Source: Mastacembelus armatus (lineage: Eukaryota > Chordata > Actinopteri > Synbranchiformes > Mastacembelidae). Taken from it: a stretch of DNA of 64,000 nt. Below are positions 37,740-45,825 of this stretch, piece after piece. The position numbers and the translations under genes are program-made. The stretch spans positions 1,718,562-1,782,561 of the forward strand of contig NC_046654.1 in assembly GCF_900324485.2 (NCBI RefSeq). Direction: 5' to 3'. A model generated the notes under the pieces. The model saw nothing but the letters and a program-made list of their open reading frames with translations. It was not told the origin of the DNA and did not search any database. Every line of letters starts with the position of its first letter. The stretch's first letter is position 1.

Positions 37740-39030
37740 TATTAGGCCCGAGCAAGGACCGAGGTCCCAGCGCAGGGACTATTATAATCGCTCAATGGGC
37801 AAGGGATGAAGAAGCGTTTACAGCCTTATTTGACCCCCTGAACGTGTGTGAAAACTCACCAAAATTTGCACCCCCCTCAGAATCGCGTCACAATTTGATA
37901 TTTTATGGGTTTCATAAACGATCTCAAAAGAATGGCTCTGCGGCGCCCCCGACAGAGGTCGAGATACATTGGGCCTATGGGAGGTCATGTGACACTTTTT
38001 TCATCGTACAGTCGCAAAACCTGGCACACATCTTCTTCATGTCAGGCCAGGCAAAAAAGCTTATTGTGTCCCGGTCGTGTGACCGACAGGAAGTCCACCA
38101 GCTGGGGGTTTATCTTGAGGTCATTGAGTTCGTTGATTTTGCTCACCTCGTATTCTTTCGAACTCCTCCTTGGGCTTTTGACCGATCGAGCTCATTTTTG
38201 GCCAGCGTCACCTAGACCCATGGGGCTGCAAAAGTTATCCAAATTCTTTGAATAAGTATTACGGTTTTCCTTTGGCGGGCGCGGCAATTTGGCCTAGGCT
38301 TTTGGCTCGCCGCCGTTTCTTCAACTTGTAATAACTCTCACACGCATTGTCGGATTGGAATCGGACCAATTGATAAATTGTAGTCCCTGCCGCCCTGGAC
38401 CCATCTGATTAAACTAAATCCAAATAGGCCATATAGCGCCCCCTGTATAACGATTTGAAAATTGCCATTCAAACCAAAGCATGTCCAGCTTTTGTCAGAA
38501 CGGTACCAGATTTGGCACAGACCTCCGTGGGGGTCCAGTGAAGGACGTGGTCTACTTGGGGGGGTGTGGGGGGGGCGGATAGCGCCCCCTATGTACTTGC
38601 ACTTACTTTGTCAGAACTGTATCAAATTTGGCACAGACCTCCGTGGGGGTCCACTGAATGACGTGGTCTATTTGGGGGGGGTGTGGGGGGGTGCGGATGG
38701 CGCCCCCTATGTACTTGCATGTACTTTGCCGGAACTGTACCGAATTTGGCACAGACCTCCGTGGGGGTCCGCTGAATGACGTGGTCTACTTGGGGAGGTG
38801 CGGTCTCCTCGGGGGAGGGGTTTTGGGGGGTCCGCCAGTTTTTGGGGGACGGTCGATTTAGAGGGCGGGGGCGCTTGGGGAGGCGTTTCGTTCGGGGAGG
38901 CCGTTCGCTGGGGGAGGCGGTTCGTTCTTGGACGCGGTTCGCTCGCGGGGGCAGCGCGCCGGGGGAGGCGGTCCGCTCGAGGCGAGGGCCGATCATCGCC
39001 GCTTGCGGCTATATTTATTATTATTATTAT
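37740..39030 (+). repeat. GC-rich composite fish repeat beginning aggcccgagcaaggaccgag
   Basis: Begins ttaggcccgagcaaggacc and ends gatcatcgccgcttgcggct before a TTA run. Phrases such as gcgccccctgtataacg, tggcgggcgcggcaattt and ggcacagacctccgtggg recur in fish genomes. The composition is far more GC-rich than the flanks. It contains an internal tandem array (38480-38830) and a stretch of degenerate ggggaggcggttcg repeats (38860-38990). Long frames inside are composition artefacts. Confidence 0.6.
38480..38830 (+). repeat. three-copy tandem array, period about 116-118 bp
   Basis: The phrase tttggcacagacctccgtgg recurs at 38511, 38627 and 38745. Each is followed by a G-run and (copies 1-2) gcgccccctatgtacttgca. 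Spacing is 116 and 118 bp. Confidence 0.8.
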
Positions 39031-39622
39031 TGGGTTTAGGGGCAGTGATCTGCCTGAAGTGTATTTTTTATTGGTCTGTTTTTCTGTAAAATAAATGTAT
39101 TTTTTTAACTAAAGCTCCTGCAGCTTTTAAACACAGCCAGTTTTGAAAAAAAAAGAAGGTCTCCGGAAGAAATGATTTCCTTTCCCCCTCTATCTTCATA
39201 CCAACATGCACAGGAAGTGCAGGAATAGCTAAAGAAAAGTGAAAATTTGCTTATCCTGCAGATCCATCTGGAGGAACGAGGAAGATCATGTGGCTCGATC
39301 GAAAGCTAACGCCTACTAAATGGTTTTCTCAGCAGATGTTTCCAAGGTGAATGTATTTGGCTGTTTTACTTCAGTCTACCCACTTTTACAGTGTTGACAT
39401 ATGAGGAAGTGGTTTGTCTTTTTTCAGTTGCATCATATGTAGGAAAAAATGCTTTTTTTTTTTTTTTTTTCAACATTTCATTCCAATGTTTCACAAGAAC
39501 CTTCTTTGTCAGGTTGGCGAGCAGCCACACTGTGGGTTCACTTTAGCCTTTGCAAACGAAAGTAAAAGGATCACACAACAACTGCTGTTCATGCTGAAAC
39601 TTGAATACAAATATCTAGAGCA

Positions 39623-39720
39623 TGGGGGCCCAGTCCTGGTATTCAGCAGTGGGTAGGGCTGGGGTAGTTGGAAAACAAGCAGGACAGTTGATCTCAAGGG
39701 ACCAGGACTGGACGCCCCCG
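39623..39720. mobile_element. short inverted-repeat element (MITE-like), second copy
   Basis: Ends gggggcccagtcctgg and, reversed, gggggcgtccagtcctgg. The interior gttggaaaacaagcaggac matches the element at 15346-15487. About 98 bp, non-coding. Confidence 0.5.
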
Positions 39721-39764
39721 ATATAGTGTGAACAGTGCTGTTATTCATTAGTGGCCCACAAGGG

Positions 39765-39783
39765 CTGACCATGAGTAAAAGGG
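39765..39783 (+). promoter_or_regulatory. PSE-like element of U3 copy 1
   Basis: CTGACCATGAGTAAAAGGG lies at -63 to -45 relative to the U3 start. It resembles the vertebrate proximal sequence element (about CACCnTnACTnnAAAGTG). In the copies with the other flank type, TCCACCAGGACTAAAAGTG occupies exactly the same position. Confidence 0.7.
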
Positions 39784-39827
39784 CTTGTCTCTAGATACAA
39801 AACCCAGATGCAAACTGGTCTAAAACC

Positions 39828-40035
39828 AAGACTATACTTTCAGGGATCATTTCTTTAGTTGCTGACTTGAGAAATGTGTTTGTAAAGAGTTTGGTCTCAC
39901 TGCCCACGATGAAGAGTGAAGATGTTTCCTTCAGAGCAGGAAACTGGTGGAAAGACTTTGGTTCTTCTCCACTGTTGAAGACTGGTCAGTGTTTCTGACT
40001 GAGACACTGGAGGAGGAAACATGTTCTGAGTGGAG
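39828..40035 (+). ncRNA. U3: U3 snoRNA-like gene, copy 1 (uninterrupted)
   Basis: The 5' end AAGACTATACTTTCAGGGAT followed by CATTTCTTTAGT matches vertebrate U3 nt 1-32 with one difference as I recall it. The 3' end TTCTGAGTGGAGC has box D (CTGA) and the U3-type tail, and the length of about 208 nt compares with 217 in human. The GAGAAATGTGTTTCT hairpin and the long terminal stem (GGTTCTTCTCCA/TGGAGGAGGAAAC) also fit U3. U3 guides early pre-18S processing in the SSU processome. A clear box C (RTGATGA) is not obvious, so a diverged paralogue or pseudogene remains possible. The canonical GGGATC is kept. Its promoter type is shared with copy 8. Confidence 0.8.
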
Positions 40036-40346
40036 CTTTTTGCTGTTAATAAAGTTTCAGTGTGAAAATTTAAAAAGCAGAAAACTTTCAGTGGATTAGT
40101 GTCATTTCCTGCAACATAATCAGAAACAGGGTCACTGACTTCATAAATACGTGAACGTGCTGTTGGGAGAACAGCTGCACATATTTCATTTTACAGCTGA
40201 TTTTACACTGATTGTATCTTATTTCACAAATTTCTACAAACACCCAACAAAAGCAGCTGTTCACACTGAGCTCACTGCTTCTATGGGGATAACATGTAAA
40301 AACAACCAGACTAAAGGTTGTTTGTCCAGTTGTTCCCACACAGCAT

Positions 40347-40915
40347 GAGCTCTGTGTCAGCACGTGGACTTTGGTGGCTTCAGGTAACTGGTAGCAGAGA
40401 CCTGCCCAGGCTGGACCAGTCTAATCACCTGGGCTGGTGTGTTGGACCTGTGCATCCACACAGCTGTTTGTACAGACTGGAACCTGTTTAAAGCTTCATT
40501 CAGGACACTGTAGAATGTGAATGGGTCTGCTTCATTCTTCTTTTAATAGAGACTTAACTACAGGCACAACAAAATATTTGGAAAACTTCAGCATTTTCTT
40601 TAAAACAAACAAATCAAAAAGCTCCACTCAGAACATGTTTCCTCCTCCAGTGTCTCAGTCAGAAACACTGACCAGTCTTCAACAGTGGAGAAGAACCAAA
40701 GTCTTTCCACCAGTTTCCTGCTCTGAAGGAAACATCTTCACTCTTCATCGTGGGCAGCGAGACCAAACTCTTTAGAAACACATTTCTCAAGTCAGCGACT
40801 AAAGAAATGATCTCTGAAAGTATAGTCTTGGTTTGTTCTGGATGGTTCTCAGGGTTTTATGTGTGGAGACCAGCACTTTTAGTCCTGGTGGACTCCTGAG
40901 GTTCAGACAGACGCA
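40347..40915. repeat. direct duplication, first copy (U3 copy 2 and its 3' flank)
   Basis: The block from gagctctgtgtcagcacgtg through U3 copy 2 and its promoter is repeated nearly exactly at 42004-42570 (U3 copy 3). The flank phrases tgtgcatccacacagctgtt and gtctgcttcattcttctttt occur in both. Confidence 0.85.
40621..40829 (-). ncRNA. U3: U3 snoRNA-like gene, copy 2 (uninterrupted)
   Basis: Reverse-strand copy with all landmarks of copy 1, reading AAGACTATACTTTCAGAGATC at its 5' end. It therefore has GAG instead of GGG in the box A' region. The PSE-like element is at 40874-40892 (-45 to -63). Downstream (minus) is gatttgtttgttttaaagaa, which resembles a snRNA-gene 3' box. About 209 nt. Confidence 0.78.
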
Positions 40916-41070
40916 CCTTCTCTAATCAGTCACAAATTAACTTTTTATTTCTTGAACTCATTGCTGCCATGACATTGAGGAAATGCTCTTTAGGTTCCCA
41001 GTAATCAGCAGAAGTGCATGTTCAGGTGAACTAGTTTGGAGTAATGATGTGGATTTTCCTCTTGTAGCAG

Positions 41071-41287
41071 GAAGCACCTGGTTGCCGTCCTGACCTTCAC
41101 AGGCCTGCTGAGAGGTCGCGAGTACCGGCTGATCCTCCAGAGACTCGCTGAGCTGAAGAAGAACCTGGGCAGCGCCGGCGGCGACAAGAGCCGAATTTTA
41201 TTTGACAATATGCAAGTCGCCGTCCGCACAGACTGTCTGTCCATCCTGCCTTTTTCCTGCCTCGACGTCCTGCTGCCACACAACTAG
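41071..41287 (+). pseudogene. orphan duplicate of the EXOC3L4-like terminal exon
   Basis: An acceptor (tgtagcag) is followed by a 217-nt open frame, KHLVAVLTFTGLLRGREYRL ... LPFSCLDVLLPHN, ending in TAG. It differs from the terminal exon at 52617-52401 at only two residues seen (T for R, A for V), so the duplication is recent. There are no partner exons on this strand nearby, so it is an exon without a gene. It could be spliced only if a plus-strand transcript crosses it. Confidence 0.75.
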
Positions 41288-41621
41288 AGAAAACGCTGAC
41301 TGGGCAAAGAATAAGAGCTCAAGTTCTGGATTTACTGCACTAAAGGTCAGCAGGTTCAGTTCTGCTCAGGTGCTGTGACAGAAAGTAGGGCCCTTGTTGT
41401 CCAACACCACATCTAAACCGTAGCCTCCTAAGAAACTCAGCAGGAGCACTTGATTGGTCAACGCAGCATTTTCCTGGATGACATGTTGCAGAAAGAGCTG
41501 AACCAGATCCAAACACTGTCGTTTCATCAGAGCAGGTCACTGTTGAATCACTGCCCTGTCCCTGCTCAGATGATCGAGGATTACTGTGTTTTAGTGAAAC
41601 TGTAGTTTGTTCTGGCTCAGA

Positions 41622-41693
41622 CACACACGCACGCACGCACACACACACACACGCACACACACGCACACACACGCACACACACACAAACATGTC
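41622..41693. repeat. (AC)n microsatellite
   Basis: CA/CG-interrupted dinucleotide run. It lies within the segment present only in the left inverted arm. Confidence 0.85.
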
Positions 41694-42003
41694 CTGCTGC
41701 CACTGACACTGACTACAGACCAAATATGGATTCATCCTCTGCTGAATGTAGTGATGAATGACCCACGTGCTGTCGTTCGTTCCACATTTGTTAACGCTAA
41801 AGTGCCCAGCTGCTCCCAGAACCTGATGGGAAAGGAATCTGACTGTATGTGTCCACTTTTTAACACAAATTACAAATAAAACTATGACCCAACATGTTGA
41901 ACTTCTCAAAGCAGAAATGAGTTCAGCATCTTTTCTGACGCTCAAATGTACGAACGCCTCATGATTTCATTTACTAAACCTAATTAAATGTGAGTCCCGT
42001 TTT

Positions 42004-42570
42004 GAGCTCTGTGTCAGCACGTGGACTTTGGTGGCTTCAGGTAACTGGCAGCAGAGACCTGCCCAGGCTGGACCAGTCTAATCACCTGGGCTGGTGTGTT
42101 GGACCTGTGCATCCACACAGCTGTTTGTACAGACTGGAACCTGTTTAAAGCTTCAGTCAGGACACTGTAGAACGTGAATGGGTCTGCTTCATTCTTCTTT
42201 TAATAGAAACTTAACTACAGGCACAACAAAATATTTGAAAAACTTCAGCATTTTCTTTCCAACAAACAAATCAAAAAGCTCCACTCAGAACATGTTTCCT
42301 CCTCCAGTGTCTCAGTCAGAAACACTGACCAGTCTTCAACAGTGAAGAAGAACCAAAGTCTTTCCACCAGTTTCCTGCTCTGAAGGAAACATCTTCACTC
42401 TTCATCGTGGGCAGCGAGACCAAACTCTTTAGAAACACATTTCTCAAGTCAGCAACTAAAGAAATGATCCCTGAAAGTATAGTCTTGGTTTGCTCTGGAT
42501 GGTTCTCAGGGTTTTATGTGTGGAGACCAGCACTTTTAGTCCTGGTGGACTCCTGAGGTTCAGCCACACC
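42004..42570. repeat. direct duplication, second copy (U3 copy 3 and its 3' flank)
   Basis: Near-identical to 40347-40915 in the same orientation. Confidence 0.85.
42278..42486 (-). ncRNA. U3: U3 snoRNA-like gene, copy 3 (uninterrupted)
   Basis: Reverse-strand copy of about 209 nt with the canonical CAGGGATC near its 5' end, box D at the 3' end, and the PSE-like element at 42531-42549 (-45 to -63). It sits in the second copy of the direct duplication with copy 2, yet differs from it at the GGG/GAG position, which suggests conversion or independent change. Confidence 0.8.
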
Positions 42571-42891
42571 TGCTGCAGTCACAGCATCACTACTGACAGG
42601 TTTATTTTGTTCTGGAGGAAATCTCATGTTCCTTTAAGTCTCTTGGTATGACTGGAGTCATGAGCTGCTGTTTTCAAAAGGATCGTCTGAAATCCTGAAT
42701 CTCTGGCAGCACCAACATGAGTATTGTCCCCTGCTCAGAGTTTATGGCTCAATCCAGTTGTGAAAGTTAGAACATTTTGTTTTGTTGAAGTAAATAAACT
42801 AGTGTGTCTGGACCTGGAACCTCAGGAGTCCACCAGGACTAAAAGTGCTGGTCTCCACACATAAAACCCTGAGAACCATCCAGAACAAACC

Positions 42892-43100
42892 AAGACTATA
42901 CTTTCAGAGATCATTTCTTTAGTCGCTGACTTGAGAAATGTGTTTCTAAAGAGTTTGGTCTCGCTGCCTACGATGAAGAGTGAAGATGTTTCCTTCAGAG
43001 CAGGAAACTGGTGGAAAGACTTTGGTTCTTCTCCACTGTTGAAGACTGGTCAGTGTTTCTGACTGAGACACTGGAGGAGGAAACATGTTCTGAGTGGAGC
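42892..43100 (+). ncRNA. U3: U3 snoRNA-like gene, copy 4 (uninterrupted)
   Basis: Plus-strand copy of about 209 nt. The 5' end has the GAG variant (CTTTCAGAGATC). The PSE-like element is at 42829-42847 (-63 to -45). It is divergent with copy 3: the two promoters face each other across about 280 bp. A 3' box-like gacaaagataatcaga follows the T-run. Confidence 0.78.
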
Positions 43101-44101
43101 TTTTTGTGCTGACAAAGATAATCAGAATTGATAAAGAACAAAGTTTGACACTGGAAGGATGAAGGGCTTTTTAATCAGTTTTCAGCAATGAGAAATTACT
43201 CAAACCCAAATTAAGAACCTGCAGTGTTAATAGTTGATGTTGTGAAGGTCATAGAGAAAACTCAGAAAACAACAAAGTCACATTATTATAAAACAGAGTT
43301 TTTCATTGGAAACTGCTGCCTAATATTCAAGTGGAGGTTGTCGACAACGACTTGCAGAACTTGCAGTTTTTTCCTTTATGGTTCACCTGCTGAAACACTA
43401 TCAGCCTTAGGTTCTTACAGTAAGTTGAGGGCGTCTTGTTTCTTATCATCTTGGGATTTAGACAGACTGTAATTTTCTCCACTGCTCACTGTGGTTTCTT
43501 TTAGTTCTAGTTTTGGTTTGAGCTTTGATGCAAAAATGTGAAGTTGTGGTTTTCAGCAGCCTGTGAGCGTTTCCACTCCAGCCTCTCGTCTTCCTTGTCA
43601 ACCTGCTCTAATGTGTGTGAAAATGTGACAAACAGGACAAGAGCGTCCCAGAAGGAAAAGGATTCATTGCCTCGAAGCACGGTGACCCTTGTGAACGCAC
43701 TCTGTCAGTATCACGTGTGAATAAAATGATGTGGAATAAAAAACTGGCACAAAGCCTCAAAAAAGCTCCTGAGGTCCAAATAAATTCATGAAAACACGTG
43801 ACATGAAACTAAAGTTTCCTTCTTCTGGTGAAGACAGATGCCTCTGGAAAGTCAAAATACTGGTGGATCCTTATTTCTAGTCCCTTTTGTTGTCTAAGGC
43901 TTATTTCAGTACAGAAGCACAAAGCTGCTTTTGTAATTTTCCTTCAAAAACAGGCACGAGGGGACGTGCACCACAGCTGATATCGACATATGGGGGACAA
44001 AGGCTTTTTGAGAAACTGTATCTGAGGTGGGTTGATGAAGATTCAACGTGTTGTTCTCACAGGTGCACACACCTGTCAGGACGGTGACGATGTCAGCCAG
44101 G

Positions 44102-44143
<42 letters not shown>

Positions 44144-44620
44144 ACACTCACACACACTCACACACACACACACACACACACCTCTGAGAAGCTGTGTAAT
44201 CAGGCCACAAGTGAAAACAGCTGTGCAGGTCAGTGACATGTACATTTTCAGTTTTTCCTTCATTAAACCTGAGTGGAAATGTTCTCAGCTGAGGTGGAAC
44301 TGGAATAGTCAGTGAAATCCCAAGAGACTGGCAACAAACATGGAGTTTTACTTTGTGTTGGCTGGATATGTGTGTAAACCTGTGCTCTTCTGTCAGTTGT
44401 CTGGGAATCTGGATTAAGTCTGTGCTTTATTTTGATTTAAAACCGACACATGGACAAACTGTAGGAAGAGAAGCAGAACTGACCACAGGGACATATGGTG
44501 GAAACATGCAGCTGAATCTGAGGTAAACAAGGATTTTATTGAAGATGTTTTGAGTGTGAAAGGTTCAGGTTCGTCAGTGGTGACGCTGTGACAGCAGCAG
44601 GTGTGTCTGAACTTCAGGAG
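43101..44620. other. spacer between U3 copies 4 and 5
   Basis: No exon recognised. Contains the (AC)n microsatellite at 44106-44181. The sequence appears single-copy within the window. Confidence 0.5.
44106..44181. repeat. (AC)n microsatellite
   Basis: CA dinucleotide run with periodic CTCA interruptions. Confidence 0.9.
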
Positions 44621-44683
44621 TCCACCAGGACTAAAAGTGCTGGTCTCCACACATAAAACCCTGAGAACCATCCAGAACAAACC

Positions 44684-44892
44684 AAGACTATACTTTCAGA
44701 GATCATTTCTTTAGTCGCTGACTTGAGAAATGTGTTTCTAAAGAGTTTGGTCTCGCTGCCCACGATGAAGAGTGAAGATGTTTCCTTCAGAGCAGGAAAC
44801 TGGTGGAAAGACTTTGGTTCTTCTCCACTGTTGAAGACTGGTCAGTGTTTCTGACTGAGACACTGGAGGAGGAAACATGTTCTGAGTGGAGC
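44684..44892 (+). ncRNA. U3: U3 snoRNA-like gene, copy 5 (uninterrupted)
   Basis: Plus-strand copy of about 209 nt with the GAG variant. The PSE-like element is at 44621-44639 (-63 to -45). It faces copy 6 tail to tail across a spacer (44893-45284) that reappears inverted between copies 7 and 8. Confidence 0.78.
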
Positions 44893-45284
44893 TTTTTTTT
44901 ACTAAAGAATAAAAAGAACAGGTCTTTAAGTGTTTAACTTTGTAGTTCCATGTTTTTACTTTCACTGACCTGTGACCAGAGACTTGAAACCTCATGTGAA
45001 CTTTCAAAGTTTCCAGAGTTGTCCAACAATGAACCAGACAGAGGTTTAGAAAACTGGCTCTTACACTCATGGATGTTTTGTTCAAACCAGGTTTTCTGGT
45101 TGATGTTTGCTGTTTCTGTATCAACACACTGACTCCAGAGCAGCTGCTCACTGGTTTTCACCGGAAGAGTCAGTTTGTAGCTGTGACACCAGCAGGTGAA
45201 TTTACCTGAATGAACTTCTGCTTTAAAAAAAGAAACTCAACAGATGATAAACACTCAAACTGTTTCTTTTAACCAAATCAAAAG
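44893..45284. repeat. inverted-repeat spacer between U3 copies 5 and 6
   Basis: Reverse complement of 53330-53720 with few differences. The phrases ttccagagttgtccaacaat and caaaccaggttttctggttg are found in both. It carries a 75-codon frame in both copies, but the copies are too similar for that to indicate coding. Confidence 0.8.
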
Positions 45285-45461
45285 GCTCCACTCAGAACAT
45301 GTTTCCTCCTCCAGTGTCTCAGTCAGAAACACTGACCAGTCTTCAACAGTGGAGAAGAACCAAAGTCTTTCCACCAGTTTCCTGCTCTGAAGGAAACATC
45401 TTCACTCTTCATCGTGGGCAGCGAGACCAAACTCTTTAGAAACACATTTCTCAAGTCAGCG

Positions 45462-45577
45462 CTTTGAAAAAGTTTATTACAAAAAACTTACACATCCTCA
45501 ATACAGTCTGTACAGAGACCCACCCCTCTCAGTACCGTTCCAACCTCCCCTCAGACATGTCCCTCTCGTCCCTCTGC
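45462..45577 (-). mobile_element. 116-bp 3'-end fragment of the U3-targeting LINE (fragment b)
   Basis: On minus: starts GCAGAGGGACGAG and ends GTAATAAACTTTTTCAAAG, then U3 nt 33 onward. It is preceded on its 5' side by a 15-bp piece of the U3 target (45578-45592, ctgacttgagaaa). It differs from fragment a by one base seen. Confidence 0.8.
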
Positions 45578-45592
45578 TTTCTCAAGTCAGAA

Positions 45593-45708
45593 CTTTGAAA
45601 AAGTTTATTACAAAAAACTTACACATCCTCAATACAGTCTGTACAGAGACCCACCCCTCTCAGTTCCGTTCCAACCTCCCCTCAGACATGTCCCTCTCGT
45701 CCCTCTGC
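45593..45708 (-). mobile_element. 116-bp 3'-end fragment of the U3-targeting LINE (fragment a)
   Basis: The same truncation point and length as fragment b. The 15 bp on its 5' side (45709-45723, minus TTCCGGCGTGAGAAA) is a decayed copy of the U3 target, consistent with an older junction next to the LINE A 3' end. Confidence 0.8.
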
Positions 45709-45825
45709 TTTCTCACGCCGGAACTCTGAAAATTTTATTACACCAGCTTACACATCCTCAATACAATCTGTACAGAAAACCCCACCTCACAGTGCCCTCC
45801 CAACCTTCCCTCAACCATCTCCCCC

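Larger units (their letters stand above)
40621..41990. repeat. left arm of an inverted duplication (U3 copy 2 plus terminal exon)
   Basis: Pairs, inverted, with about 52110-53329 (U3 copy 7 plus the terminal exon). Shared unique phrases include aatcagcagaagtgcatgtt and its reverse, the exon itself, and the flank ending tttaattaggtttagtaaat in the reverse arm. The left arm has about 415 extra bp (about 41482-41895) relative to the right. Confidence 0.8.

Noticed and set aside
37712-39094. ORFs of 67-167 codons in the GC-rich repeat
   Set aside because: Frames follow the tandem repeat period and simple G-runs, with no domain.
41616-41700. CRISPR-like regular repeats
   Set aside because: The window is vertebrate. 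The regular patterns are microsatellites or segmental duplications without spacer structure.
41340-41945. 201-codon minus-strand ORF
   Set aside because: Runs through the (AC)n microsatellite as a Val/Cys repeat and is antisense to the duplicated 3' UTR. Not a gene.
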